This document shows, piece after piece, positions 24,754 to 37,320 of a stretch of 64,000 nt of DNA. The notes below the pieces were generated by a model. The model saw only the letters and a list, made by a program, of their open reading frames with translations, was not told the origin of the DNA and did no database searches. The position numbers and the translations under genes are program-made. This DNA is from Panorpa germanica (taxonomy: Eukaryota > Arthropoda > Insecta > Mecoptera > Panorpidae), in the NCBI GenBank assembly GCA_963678705.1, contig OY783209.1:11780001-11844000 (forward strand). Direction: 5' to 3'. The first letter of the stretch is position 1. Every line of letters starts with the position of its first letter.

Positions 24754-25151
24754 TTTACACCAAAGAGACAGTTTTGAAAACAGTTTTGTTTTCAAAAAAC
24801 AACTGTTCACATTGAACAGACTGGTTTTGTTTTTAGAGTTTTTCTGTGTGTCCCATAAAAAATTTAGTATACCACAAATTATTGCGTTGGCGATACATTT
24901 CTATTAAATTGCTGGTCTTATCTGTTGTCCACTATATTCTGCATTTATTTATACTAGCCAAATGATAAACAACATTTCACAAGCGCAAATGTTCACTAAA
25001 AACAAAACTGCGTGTTCAAACCAAGCAGAGTAAAAATCAACAACAAACGTGCTTTCCTTTGATCTTTCCGACTCCAAATGGGAATGTGTTTTGTTTACTA
25101 AAACTGTTTTGAAAGACAAAAATGTTTTAAGAACTGTCTTTTTGGTGTAAA
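24754..25151. mobile_element. Inverted-repeat element N
   Basis: Left end TTTACACCAAAGAGACAGTT; right end the inverse (GACAGTTCTT.. read inward from GGTGTAAA). AAAACAGTTTTG motifs follow inward at each side. No clear target duplication, no transposase. A fragment like its left end is at 4550-4660. Confidence 0.55.
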
Positions 25152-25383
25152 CATTGGTGTTTTGTCCCTCTGGTGTGAAAATATTTAATGTTACGTTCAT
25201 ATAAAGGTTCATACCTTCTTCAATTTTGAAAGAATCGACTTGAAATTTTCAGATATTAATTCGAAGTGTCATCACAAAAAAAATGTCAGGCTTCTCCAGT
25301 GTAAATGCAGTCATAAGCTGAAATATTAAGTAGCCTGTCATTTACTCTTAAGATATAATTATATTTTAAACGAAGCAAACGTA

Positions 25384-26085
25384 ATGGGCTTGTGTCCTAT
25401 GTCTTAATTTCTTTAAAATTGTCCTATATATTGATTAAGTTGGTTACTAGAACCTCATATGTACAATTATTTTTTAAAAACTCCTTATATTTCGAGAGAT
25501 ATTAACAATTAAAAATGTCATTTTGTTTTTTTTAATTATTAAAGAGATTCAACGTTGTACAACATTTCAACTGCATGTGACCTCACAACCGCTAGTTGCT
25601 ATCTATTTTATACAACAGAGCGTAAAAGAGATATATTCTTGACAGAACTCTGACAAGTTTACAGGTTACCAACCTTACAGCTCATAAATCTCTGCTATAT
25701 GTATTTATATATCAAAATATCAAATATTATTTACAGCTATTTCGAGGAACAATCAAATTTCAATAATATGTCTGCCGTAACAGGGTTAAATAAAATAAAA
25801 ACTTAATATTCTTTGACTTGACTTGATTATTTTGACTACCAACAGCTACAAAACATTACCACAGCACTGACCTACTCAACAAATAACTGACGTATACAAT
25901 GCATTCACGTCATACAAATGGCTGACCATTTCTAGCGCTAAAACTACAATTCAAATTTTTAATTGCTATATCTCCGTCAACATTTAGATATTTAATAAAA
26001 TAGACACGCCAATACACATTTATTAACATCAATTTCAATCAACAATTGAAAAATCGACCACTAATAAATGAGGACACAAGCCCAT
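25384..26085 (+). mobile_element. Family A element, copy 3 (longest uninterrupted copy)
   Basis: 702 bp between ATGGGCTTGTGTCCT and AGGACACAAGCCCAT. Both subterminal arms and the central AACAGGGTTAAATAAAATAA block are present, so it is the best reference copy. Flanks ACGTA / GACGG give no duplication. Confidence 0.85.
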
Positions 26086-26823
26086 GACGGTATTTGTAAT
26101 TTCATACAATAAATATCCTGGAATTGAGGTTATGTTAATAATAAATATAATGTCACGTACCTCCAGAACTATTTTAAGAAGTTACCGCCTGCCTTTTTGT
26201 ACCTGTAGATTCGCCTAGAGAGTTGCCCATGTTTACACAGGTGCTGCAGGGCCTTGTTTTGCTAAATTGTTTGCCCTCCTCACCTACCTTTATATACACT
26301 GTAGACTGCAGCACTCTTAATAAAACGTACAAACCCTATACTAATATAATTGAAAGCGCTTGTAAAATATTTGTACAGTATACTAGGATCGGGTATAACC
26401 AAACAATAATTCTATTTGGGTTATTTGAATTTGATAGCCCATTATTATATATTTGGATATCCTTGAATCTATTGATCCTATCTATCTACTGGAATCCGTT
26501 ATCGTTTGTCCTTCAAATATATATACAAGTATATTAACTTACATAATTACTTTAGAATAATGTTTATTTATATGTTTGAACGAGATTAACATATGGTATA
26601 TGATTATGACTATGTTCAAATACAGCGCATTTACTACTACTATTGCCTTATTATAAGCCATGTAATGTAATGTCACAGTGTCGTTTTAAATTTAATAACA
26701 AATATTTACTTATCCGATTGATATAGGTTATGTATTATTTAGTACGTTGTTGTAGGTTGGTATACTTGTTGGTAAAACAATCACGCTCAAATATGGCGCC
26801 GAAGAGAAACATTTTTTAGACTA
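26086..26823. other. No recognised gene
   Basis: A 104-residue plus-strand frame (26223-26537) has hydrophobic stretches but no family resemblance, and nothing suggests splicing to neighbours. Confidence 0.45.
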
Positions 26824-27447
26824 GTGTCTATTTTATTAAATATCTAAATGTTGACGGAGATATAGCAATTCAAAATTTGAATTGTAGTTTTAGCGCTAGA
26901 AATGGTCGGCCATTTGTATGACATGAAATGCATTTTATACGTCAGTTATTTGTTGAGTAGGTCAGTGCTGTGGTAATGTTTTGTAGCTGTTGGTAGTCGA
27001 AATAATCAAGTCAAGTCAAAGAATAATAAGTTTTATTTTATTTAACCCTGTTACGGCAGACACAATATTGGAATTTTATTGTTCCTTGAAATAGCTGTAA
27101 ATAATATTTGATATTTTAATACATAAATACATATAGCAGAGATTTATGAGCTGTAAGATTAGTAACCTGTAAACTTGTCAAAGTTCTGTCAAGAATATAT
27201 TTCTTTTACGCTTTGTTGTATAAATGAGATAGCAACTAGCGGTTGTGAGGTCACATGCATTTGGAATGTTGTACAACGTTGAATCTCTTTAATAATTATA
27301 GAGGCAAATATGACTTTTTTAATTGTTAATATCTCGTAACATATAAGGAGTTATTAAAAAATAATTCGACATTTGAGGTTCTAGTAACCCACTTTATCAA
27401 TATCTAGTACACTTTTATAGAAATTAAGACATAGGACACAAGCCCAT
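26824..27447 (-). mobile_element. Family A element, copy 4, one end missing
   Basis: Ends AGGACACAAGCCCAT, but its left side starts abruptly at GTGTCTATTTTATTAAATAT, lacking the terminal 90 bases or so. It contains the CAGCTGTAAATAATATT-type core. Confidence 0.75.
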
Positions 27448-28384
27448 TTAAAACCGTTTAATAAAAAAGGAAGAAGTTCTTGATGTGAAACCCAGTACCC
27501 TTTGAAATCGCAACTCGAAAAATAAAATATGAATATGAATCCTGGTCTGAACATGTAAATGCCCTTTACACTGTTTTTGTTTTATTCATGTTCTAGTAGA
27601 AGTACTTGACTCTTTAGCCCAGACGTTCCATATAGCCTTCAATCTTATTGTGGTAGTGTTCACTGCGCATGCGCACAATGCATTGTGTTCAAAGATCCTT
27701 GGTCTTTATTCCACTAAACTGTGGTTTAACATTATTACATTTGTAGGTCATCTGTACGCATATTAACCTAACATTATTTCCACAGGATATCCTGCAGTTC
27801 TTATTTATTTTTTATTTTTTGATTATATTCGTAATATTATAAAAACTATATATTATTATTTTAAACAATATGAATCATGATCTTATTGACCCGCTTTTGT
27901 TAATCCTGATTTATTTAATACATGATGTTTTAAAACGGATAATACCTTTTTCTTAGCGTGTTATTTTATGGAGTCGGTGTTAGGATTGGTATCGGAAATA
28001 GGTATAAGTTAAGGTAGGCGTCGACAGATCAGTATGGAAGTAATCGCACGCATTGCATTCAGTATTCTTTGTATAGCTACCTATACAAGTGTATTCTCTA
28101 TTCCGCCATTCTCATACGCATGTTAGTGAATTGGAGTGTCGTCTGCAAATCGAATGCTGCTGATATACAAGTTTCACATATCAGAATTTGTCGGTTTGTA
28201 TCAAATAAATTCATTAAAAGCGTAATTGCACAGTAATGGATAGATAATCATATAACTTTAATATCAGAAGAGCACGGAAAGAAACGCGCATATCGTGTTG
28301 TTTTTACTATAAGTTCGCAGAAGAGAAAAAGAATAGAAAAAAACGTCCATACCTCGAAAAGTTGCTGATTGATGCATTCCTACC
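27448..28384. other. No recognised gene
   Basis: Unassigned. ACTGCGCATGCGCACAATGC near 27664 is a short palindromic spot. TATCGGAAATAGG near 27990 recurs near 2160 and 30945. Confidence 0.45.
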
Positions 28385-28801
28385 GCTTGTACTGGCGACA
28401 CGGTGAACGTTTGATTCAAATGTATGAGTCAAGATTGACGTGACAAGTTTCCTACTACAAGATGAAACGAATGTTTGATCCGAATGATTTATTTATTTTA
28501 TTAATTTGTTGATATTATTGACACTGACACTGTTTAACAAAAATTTTCAAGTAAATAAAGAATCTTTCAAGTATAAAAACTTCGTTTGTTGGACGATTCG
28601 TGCAACAGTGTATGACATGTGGATCAAGTGTGTGGTAAGGTAAAAAAATCTCTTTTGATGCGGGTCAAAAGACCGACAACAGCCCGAACTTCTTCCAACA
28701 TGAACGTTGGATACACTTAGTTCTAACATCGACCACATGATGCGTTCAACCATGAAGCGCACAACGTTGGAAGGTGTTCGTAGCATCGTTCGGCACTGGC
28801 T
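28385..28801 (-). mobile_element. Family E MITE, copy 2 (inverted)
   Basis: The right end GTTCGGCACTGGCT is followed by TAA. The body is the inverse of copy 1, including GCGGGTCAAAAGACCGAC. The left terminus is degenerate. The 79-residue minus frame is part of the repeat. Confidence 0.65.
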
Positions 28802-28869
28802 TAACTGAACGCACTTGTAGAACTATCCATTGAAAAATATTTGACACGACGAATTCAATGCTTGCGGTA

Positions 28870-29416
28870 TTAAGCCTCATTCTCACTCACTGTTTTGATA
28901 TTTAATTTACTGTTTTTATCTAATATTTTAATCTAGATTTCAGGTTTTAAGAATAGGCATTCCTAGTCACATTAGTGTTTTAACTTGAGTTTAGATAATT
29001 TAGTTGGTGCGTTGGTCTTTAGTAATATAAATTTTGACAGTTCGACAGTTGGACAAAATTGAAAATAAAATAATTAGAATTGCTGTTTTTAATAACAATT
29101 AGTAATAGAAATTGTTTTTATTTCTTCATATTTGGCAAACCGACATTAAACTTCTTTTAAATATAAATTCTATTGCATTTTGACAGATTGTCACATTTTA
29201 GAGGTTATAATATAATATAGTTTTGTTTTAATTTAATATTTTTAATTTAAAACATTGGACCTTGTAAGGTTCTAAAAGAACTAAGAAAACTTAAAAATAA
29301 ATTAAATTAAAAATGGTACTGTGAATGACTACGCGTATTGCCATATGCTAAACAATTTAAATTAAATACTAAATACAAAATTAAATTAAAGCAAGTGAGT
29401 GGGAATGATAGTTTAA
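28870..29416. mobile_element. TTAA-flanked element J, copy 1
   Basis: TTAAGCCTCATTCTCACTCA at the left and GTGAGTGGGAATGATAGTTTAA-type inverse at the right (29395-29416), both bounded by TTAA. It shares CATTGGACCTTGTAAGGTTC in inverse orientation with 60376-60869. No transposase. A piggyBac-type origin is suggested only by the TTAA. Confidence 0.6.
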
Positions 29417-30189
29417 CATACGCATGCATACCTCTAACGAGGAGGAATGGTTATTCGTTTGATACGATGCTTGCAATGACTTTCACGTGAATCTATGGAC
29501 GTGTACCTTTAAAAACAGAAAAATTACTTTTACTTTTTACCTTCCATACTCATTACACTCGCTTCGTCGCCACATGTCGCGTCGTAAGATGAGAGCGCAC
29601 ACTCCCTTTGTGTGCCAGCTTGCTGTTGACCTCTTTATCCTACACCACTTTTTTTGGGGCCGGAAGAGACTCTGCCCAGGCCATTGTTTGACTCGAAACA
29701 TGTATTATTATATTACATTTATTTATTTATTGTCATTTTTACATAGTACCTATACTTTCTAGTACCTACAAATGTTAATTATATGATTATTAATTATAAA
29801 TGATATGGCAATGTAGTATAGATGTTAATTACATATACGAGTACAACGAAGGATAAATATGAATATGTATGTAAGCTAATTGTAGCTATTGTACTTGTAG
29901 TTTAAATGTAATTAAGATGCTCCTTCATTTGTTCCTATGGATAATTACACAATTTGTAATAATGTTATTTTATTTGTATTTATCATTTTTGTGACATTGA
30001 GAACGGGTTACGTAGAAAGGGTAAAAGGGCAGGTAGGAGTTAGAGTCAAGCTACGTAATTCTCAATAATTGATAACTTAGGAGTGGCTACTATTTAAGGC
30101 AGAATGTTTATAAGAAAATATACATAACAAAATATCGGTTTGTTCATTTTCTACCCAATATTTTTTAAATAGTTTTTTAACTGTTTTCT
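29417..30189. other. No recognised gene
   Basis: AT-rich with no second copies noticed; a 91-residue plus frame at 29487-29762 is unrecognised. Confidence 0.45.
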
Positions 30190-30686
30190 GTCATGTTTTA
30201 TGGCGACACAGTTACTATCTAATTATTTCTATAATTACTACATGATAAAATAACATTTAAAGAATACTTTGTGAAATTTTCATAAATAAATATCAGGAAA
30301 TGAGGCATTGACAACGAATCTCCGCAGACGTCACAAAAGAAGTAACATATATCTCATCACTGGGTTTTCTGAAATCGAAAAACCAAAATGATTTCATTAG
30401 TTGATAAGTTTCTGCAGGTAACGCTGTCGAGTTTTTTTTTTATTGATTTTTTAATTTTTCACAGCACTTAAAAGTCAAAATTACTATTTTTCATGAAAGA
30501 AATCTATTTTGAAATACGTTAAAATTAAAAAAGATCAGAACAGACCAGAGAGATGAAGACTTAAAACTCTATATCTCCGACAGTGTTACTCCAATCGACT
30601 TCAAATTTTCATACAATAAACTTAATATGTTGTACATATAAATAAATTTAAAAAAATGAAAAAAAAGTTGAAACCTTAAACATCTC
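30190..30686 (-). repeat. Family D repeat, copy 3 (inverted, internally deleted)
   Basis: Inverse orientation: GTAACGCTGTCGAGTTTTTT at 30419, then CTCTATATCTCCGACAGTG and, at the far end, GAAACCTTAAA. One arm of the central inverted pair has been deleted. Confidence 0.65.
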
Positions 30687-30696
30687 TCTGGCGGTG

Positions 30697-30866
30697 TTTC
30701 AGTCTTATCTTAACATAAACAACTCTGGAATGTACATTCGTTATATAATCGTTCATTGAGTTACATCTTGCTTTGTATACAGTTCTTACATTTGTGAATA
30801 AATACTATTTTACCAATATTATATCCAGCTTATAATTGTAATTAGTAAACCCAAATTATTCCTGAT
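30697..30866 (+). repeat. Repeat L (LTR-like), partial copy
   Basis: Contains CTTTGTATACAGTTCTTACA, an AATAAA at its middle and TTATTCCTGA at its end, matching 33835-34713 and 36951-37320 but with an internal deletion. Confidence 0.5.
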
Positions 30867-31296
30867 ATAACAAATAAGGCAGTGGTGTAGTGTCTGCATC
30901 ATAAATACCGCCAACATTGTAATAGGTTATTGGTGATAGAACAGTATCGGAAATAGGGCGACGTTATATAAATTAAATAAAATAAATAAAAATACATAGG
31001 CGTTATAAATTTTGCTCAACTTATTTATAGTGACCGCATTATTTTATTTATTTTTTATCTGTAAGTGTCCTAAATCTCTGGATTCGTGTTATTTTTTTAT
31101 AACAGCCGCTGCGTTGTTAGGTTACTGGCGTGTGATACGAGTGTACCAACGTATATCTAATCAGCATACTTACTTACTGTTTAAAGTCAGTTGAAATAAC
31201 TAACAAATTATTAGGCACACTGTTTGATATTTAAATTTGTGCTCTGGGTTATTATTAACATTGTTTTAGGTAATTAACAAAGTGTATATATGGTAT

Positions 31297-32160
31297 ATTA
31301 TGGCATCACTCAATAAGTTCGTACGGTGACATATAGATGGCGCCACTATTGACAAATCCATATGATTTTTAGATAGAACCAATCTTATGAACGATATGTG
31401 TCAAATTTTATGATATTTCATTAGAATCCATTAGTGATTTTAGTAAAGCTATTTTTGTAATTTTCTAAACAATGAAAGCATTTCTAAAAATGGAATTTTG
31501 TGTATTGATAAAGCATTGTTTTTTAATGCGAAAAAATACTTGACAAATTAGTCGCGCAACGAAAACGAAAAACGATCCATGTCGAGCCGTGTTTCGTGAC
31601 TCTATAGATTTTTTAACAATAGCATAATAGGGAATTTTATTGTCTCGTATTATGAGGTATTCGTATGTATATGTATTTAAATATTTTTGAATAGTATTTG
31701 TGCACATATATGCTCATGAAGTCACCATCAAAAGCATGCAACGTAATTGCCTTGCGACCAAGAAACACAATCGCTCTAAACGTGCTCAAAACCAATATCA
31801 AATCAGTTTAGTTTTGTTTGTGTCGTGTATATGTCTCACTCGTATACACATGCGTTCTCTCACTAACAACACAAGCATTCTCATTCGGTTGGCGCAGATT
31901 CGGGGCTAAGGTTTGCAATCAGTCGACCTATGTGCGGACGGCCTTATTCGGACTTTTTTTCACATTAAAAGTAATACTTTATTAACACACGAAATTCAGA
32001 TTTTTACATTGTTTTGAAAATTTCAAAAGTAGAGTCACTAAAACCGCTGTATCTTGTAAACTAATGGTTGGAATGTCATGAAATTTTAACACATATCGTT
32101 TAAAGGTTGGTACCATCTAGTAATCATGATCCTACGGACTTATTGAGTTATATGTTATAT
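31297..32160. mobile_element. Family Y mariner-like element with nested family F
   Basis: Ends ATCACTCAATAAGTTCGTAC and the inverse (CGGACTTATTGAGTTATATG). Inner arms share GATTTTTAGATAG with 21.3, 57.3 and 63.1 kb. Flanking TA dinucleotides are plausible but the exact edge is blurred. No transposase. A family F element fills the centre. Confidence 0.6.
31545..31943 (-). mobile_element. Family F MITE, copy 2, nested
   Basis: The right edge reads ATGTGCGGACGGCC followed by TTA. On the minus strand this is GGCCGTCCGCACAT, the family F terminus. It includes ATGTGCACAAATACTATT (minus strand). The other terminus is cut inside GTTGCGCGACTAATTTG. Confidence 0.6.
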
Positions 32161-32745
32161 TCTTATCGCGGAACACACCAATTTTAAATGAAAATCAACA
32201 GAATTTACAATGTGTGTAATTTCTTTTGACAAATTATTATTAAAACATAAATTAGCATGTCACAGCGTGTAACATGTGTGTCAATAATGGCGCATAAATG
32301 TCAGTTTTAAGTAGGACCGCCTAATAAAAGCTGATGGGTATTGCGGAGCCGGGGCGGAGTGGGGTGGCTACACGGAATGAGCGATCGCGTTGAGGCGATG
32401 AGGATTCACTGACCCAGATATTTTATTCATCAATTTAAATAAAAGCACGTTCATATATTCCCTAAAATATTGTCATGAGTGTCAACCTTATTACAGGGTG
32501 TCTTGAAAGAAGATTTCGAGTTGATTGTTTTACTGAGAGACGAAGGAGAGTGCGCATACCTTATCTACGTCATCTTATTCTGTTTTATAATTTTGTTTTA
32601 TAAATTTTCAAATTTTACAGTGAAGCTGTATCCTGTATATAGGAAAAAGTGTATCCTGATATTAAGTACATATGTTTATTTTCTGGGGTTGGTTGTTATC
32701 TAGTTTAATTTATAATTATGCAGAACACATATTAGAGCATCATCA
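32161..32745. other. No recognised gene
   Basis: GC-richer patch 32320-32410 (GGAGCCGGGGCGGAGTGGGG) with no second copy; the 74-residue plus frame at 32479-32703 is unrecognised. Confidence 0.4.
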
Positions 32746-33155
32746 CAGGGCCCCCAGACATCACTTATTTTCTGATGTGTAAGAATTAGTATGTACAATA
32801 ATCGTATAAACATTTTTAACAGTTGTCTCGTTAACATATATAAAAATAGAATCAGACTATAAGTGAGTTTAAGTAATTTTTTTGTCAGCTTTAAAGCGTC
32901 TGCAAGGTATTACGACGTATTACAAGATAACTGTTTAAACACGTTTTACAAGAGGACAAACTGATTCAAGGGGCCAAACATCCCCTAAACCTATTTTTAA
33001 TTCCGCTATGAGAAGGAGCGAGAGGGCATTATCCGTGCGCGTGAGAGTGAGTGAGACATATACCTTGATTACCTGATACGATCATTGTACATACTAACAC
33101 TACTCAATCTTACACATTTTGTTCATCAGAAAATAAGTGATGTCTGGTGGCCCTG
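32746..33155. mobile_element. Element M with about 32-bp inverted ends
   Basis: CAGGGCCCCCAGACATCACT at the left, and at the right its inverse AGTGATGTCTGGTGGCCCTG. The match continues through TATTTTCTGATG with a single mismatch overall. The CAGGG start is hAT-like, but the flanks CATCATCA / CTATCTTG are not duplicated. 410 bp, non-coding. Confidence 0.75.
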
Positions 33156-33834
33156 CTATCTTGGACTATATGTGAGACCTAGAAACTATTAAAACTGCCA
33201 ACATAGCAGGAGATTGCTTGATGGCATCACAATTAGACCGATGTCAAATAAATTGATTTGAAGTTGAAATACAATAGTTCTAATATATTTTTTTTCGTTC
33301 TAGGTGTGAAAGCATAACTGAAAAGTTCAAATAAAAACCAGTGGAGTGTCAAAAGTAAAAGTGTTCTTCAATGCTGCGGAAGGCGGTGGCTTAAGGTAAC
33401 ATACACATCTTCTAGCTATTAACCTTATTTTTAAATTTAAATTATTTTTATATGGAGTTGCCCATTGTTATTAGAATATTTTCGAGTTTGATTGCTAATA
33501 TGCTAATCATCAACAGTAGTTGTATTTTCATGTGGTATTGTGTCAATGTAAAACAATGGCTCTCAACCTGTGGTACGTGCATCTTTGGGCTACGTAAAAA
33601 TAAGTTTAGTAATGGGCGAAACAAGTGGTAAAAGCTGTGAAATATTTAATATTTTCAGCTATAGTTGTATTTAACTTGTAGTAAAATAAGAACTAGGAAT
33701 CAAAAGTTAATAATACAGCACAGAATAACTGAGAATTGAGAATATCTTTGTACGTACTGCTTTAAACCTCTGAGCTACCAGTATCATTGATAATTTTCTG
33801 ATATTTGCGTATTTAATATGATAATATTGTTAGT
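33156..33834. other. No recognised gene
   Basis: AT-rich; nothing assignable on either strand. Confidence 0.4.
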
Positions 33835-34713
33835 GATATTGGGCTCTGGGACTCCCAGTACAGCTCTGGTGCTACTCTGGCTTCAGTCTTATCTTAACAT
33901 AAACAACTCTGGAATGCACATTGGTCTGTTCTGACTGAGAGAGTGACGTAATCTAACCTCTGAAAGGGTGAGACTTTTTGCATCGGTCTAAAGCATCGTA
34001 CATATACGTGCAACTTAAACATGCGACATCCAATATTTGTTATAATAAGTTGTACAATACGTCCACACATGTGTGACTTAATACGTCAGAAGGTTTCATA
34101 TTTCGAACGAATTCTTTCAACTTGCTTTACAAAAAAAGTAATAAAATCGTGATTACCCTTGTCCCGTGATTGTCTATTGTTCAGGTCTATTTCATTTGTT
34201 CATTTAAACATCATTTTCAATTATTTTTATTTATTTAACAAACACAACTAAAGAAAACGTCAACACATAATGAGATTATACTGGAGACAGTAGGTACTCC
34301 ACCCTTTTGTTCCAGATCACATTCAAAACCCTAATTTCTTTGATGTACTAACATAGCTTTGAAACACTTTTGTTACATAAAAATACTACCTAGAAATTTA
34401 AAAAAAAGTATAAGTAAGGGTTTTATGTTCGCATGTTTATGTCGCGCTAGTATGTATGTTAAAAGTACAACACATGTAGTACACTCATGGCTAAACAATG
34501 TCAACTTAAGAATGAAAATATATAAATGTTGGAAATCGCATGTTTATGTCGCACCAGTCTGTCCAAGGCATAAGGCACTGCAAGACGATATTCTGAATAT
34601 ATAAACGTTCATTGAGCTTTGTATACAGTTCTTATATTTGTTAATAAATATTATTGTACCAATATTATGTTCGGCTTATGATTTGTTATTAGTAAATCCT
34701 AATTATTCCTGAC
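33835..34713 (+). repeat. Repeat L (LTR-like) interrupted by family C copy 5
   Basis: 33840-33991 (GCTCTGGTGCTACTCTGGCT..GGTCTAA) and 34571-34713 (TAAGGCACTGCAAGACG..TTATTCCTGAC) are the two parts of one L copy. Compare the uninterrupted version near 37.0-37.3 kb. The right part has AATAAA shortly before the end, as solo LTRs often do. Confidence 0.6.
33992..34570. mobile_element. Family C MITE, copy 5, nested in repeat L
   Basis: Left end AGCATCGTACATA, right end GTCTGTCCAAGGCA, flanked by TAA at 33989-33991 and 34571-34573. The uninterrupted L copy at 37150-37190 acts as an empty site. The interior minus strand carries GAACAAATGAAATAGACC-like sequence, shared with copy 2. Confidence 0.8.
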
Positions 34714-35349
34714 TCTATTGACTGTCTAGTTGGTGTGCATTCAAAAATATATAGAACAAATAGGAAGATGTGTTTTTGATGTAATTGAGATAAATGTATT
34801 TTCGCGTTAAATGTAGGTCGATTGTTAATTCTTTCCAATTGTCCAACGGTTCGCTGTGTGCTGTGTACTGCGTTAGCCTAAACGCTAAACAGCACGACTG
34901 CTCTAAATCACGTTCCACGAAATATCGGTGTTTTTTATCAGTTTCACATTCTATTGGGCTTTCTACAAACTACGGTTGTTTTGAGAATAGAAAAACATAA
35001 GAAAAAGAACACGAAAACAATTTGACATTATGTTTTTCAAGCACAATCTTAGACTCTGTTACTTTTAGATTTTAAGGAATTATTCATTACTGACCTCAAT
35101 TTTCATTGAAAATCGTATCTTTGTTTTCTTGTGAAATATTCTTTTTTTGTGAAATATATTAATTAAATGAAGATATCTATAATATATATTAATATATTAA
35201 TTCCTTACACTTTAAAATTTCATTATTATCTTTGCTTATTTTCAATTAAAAATGCAAGTACGCAATAAGGAATACTAAGCCATGTTTTTCAATTATTTTA
35301 CTTAATATAATCACTCGCCTAACAGTTTTTATCCTTCAGGCAACACAAA
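34714..35349. other. No recognised gene
   Basis: AT-rich. The two overlapping frames near 34720-35000 run on opposite strands and neither resembles a known protein. Confidence 0.4.
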
Positions 35350-35762
35350 ATGGGCTTGTGTCCTATGTCTTAATTTCTATAAAAGTGTACTATATATTGA
35401 TAAAGTGGGTTACTAGAACCTCAAATGTCCAATTATTTTTTAATAACTCCTTATATGTTAGGAGATATTAACAATTAAAACAGTCATTTTGTCGCTTTAA
35501 TTATTAAAGGGATTCAACGTTATAGAACATTCCAAGGCATATGACATCACATTCGCTAAAGAGATAGCATATTCAACCAGAATTGTTATCCATATAACAA
35601 ATAACTGACCTACCTTTAACAGTGCTTATGTAATAAACATGGCGCTAAAACTTCAATTCAAATTTTAAATTGCTATATATCCGTCAATATTTAGATATTT
35701 AATAAAATAGACACGCCAATACACATTTATTAACATATATTTTAATCGACAATTGAAAAATG
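35350..35762 (+). mobile_element. Family A element, copy 5, internally deleted
   Basis: Starts ATGGGCTTGTGTCCTATG; the middle is missing between CATATGACATCAC and AATAACTGACC. It stops at TCGACAATTGAAAAA, without the other terminus. Confidence 0.75.
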
Positions 35763-36662
35763 ATTAGCTGTTACACTTCTCTGAGTTATGATGATTGTTT
35801 TTATGCACAATTAAATAATAGAATACATAAAATACAAAAGATGATTATTTTTAATTTATTTTAGTTTGCTCTTATTTTGTTGTTTTGTCTGTTGCTGGTT
35901 TGAGAGCTGTATTAAGAGTGATTTAATCAGCAAACCAACAAAAGAACAAATCGAACCAAATACTTAACAACAATATATAAAGGAATTAACAAATAATCAA
36001 GTAATTTAAATATTTCATTAATCTAATTTAGGCGGAATTTTGTTTTACCAATAATTTTGAGTTGGTCCTCTTAATTGCCCTTTTCTACATTTTTATATAA
36101 AACGTAACTTTACAATTTGTGCATGTGCTCTGGACTCATAAGGTACAAAACCAATCTTTAATAAACACGTTACGCTGGACAGAGTGAAATCGTTTGCCAC
36201 TACTAATATTTGTTTGTTTTCTTTATTGTTTAACGACAATTTCAACTGTTAGGTCATATTCCCAATCATTTTCATTTACTTTCCTATCCGTTTGCAATGA
36301 CAAGTCTGGCACAATTTTTATAATTGTACGCGTTTAATTCGTTCAGATATTTTTAGTAAATTTAATCAAAAGACAAGAAACAATGAGGTCAACCAAATAT
36401 TGTATTATTGAGTTCAGCCAATAAGTTACCAAGGTCCTACGGTCCGCGACTCAGCGCTATGTAGTCTGGTGTTCTGATGTTCTGATGTTCTGGTGCTCCG
36501 GTGCTCTGGTGCTCTGCTTGGATCACGAACAGTTTATTCAATTAATTTCAACTCTAATGTTGACTTAAATTATTAATAAATAATTCAATTACAACAGGGT
36601 GTACCAGAAATAATTTTTAATTATAATATTGAAGAAATGTATTCTTTATAAACTATATGGAC
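35763..36662. other. No recognised gene; short tandem GTTCTGAT/GGTGCTCT run
   Basis: 36470-36523 is a degenerate tandem of GTTCTGAT and GTGCTCTG units. The rest is unassigned. Confidence 0.45.
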
Positions 36663-36939
36663 CATAGAGGTATAAGAATAGAGTGTGCAAGAGGCTCAAT
36701 ACTGCGATAAAGGCGAAGAGAGAAATAGCTGTCGCGTGTCCTCTATGTCTATTTCTAGCTGAGCACTGCGTCTGAAGCTTGCTTACCCCCTACCTCACCG
36801 CTAATCAACCGAAGCAGCAGCAGCGGTTCGACTAGAAAGAGACAGATAGGACACTCGGCAGCTATCATTCTCTTTGCCTTTATCGCTTCTTCTTACACAG
36901 GGCCGTACCCTTCGCGCACTTTCTTCTTATATAGCTATG
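36663..36939. mobile_element. Family H MITE, copy 2
   Basis: CATAGAGGTATAAGAATAGA at the left and ATATAGCTATG at the right. A flank pair ATATGGAC / ATATAGAC (7 of 8) is found if the element is taken to end three bases further right, so the exact edge is uncertain. Confidence 0.7.
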
Positions 36940-36950
36940 ATGATATAGAC

Positions 36951-37320
36951 TGTCAGAATTAATTTGTTTCAAAATCGTATTTTAGGGAACAGATAAATAT
37001 TGTCCCCTTATTTTATGTTTAGACTGTATTGCGCTCTAAGACTCTTAGTATAACCCTGGTGCTACTCTGGCTTCAGTCTGGCTTCTGCATTGTATACAAC
37101 TGAAGAGAGTGATATAATCTGACTCGTGTGTAATCTTGGAAAGGTGCACGGCCTTTTTGCATCTGATCCAAGGAACTGCAGACGAAATTCGTTATATAAT
37201 CGTTGATTGAGTTACACCTTGCTTTGTATACAGTTCTTATATTTGTTAATAAATACTATTGTACCAATATTATGTTCGGTTTATGATTTGTAATTAGTAA
37301 ATCTTAATTATTCCTGACAG
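36951..37320 (+). repeat. Repeat L, putative solo LTR
   Basis: Begins TGTCAG and ends CTGACA, a short inverted TG..CA pair as in LTRs. It has a late AATAAA (near 37246) and recurs at 7.4 (inverted), 30.7 and 33.8 kb. No clear 4-6 bp duplication and no internal retroviral-type genes, so the LTR call is provisional. Confidence 0.45.
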
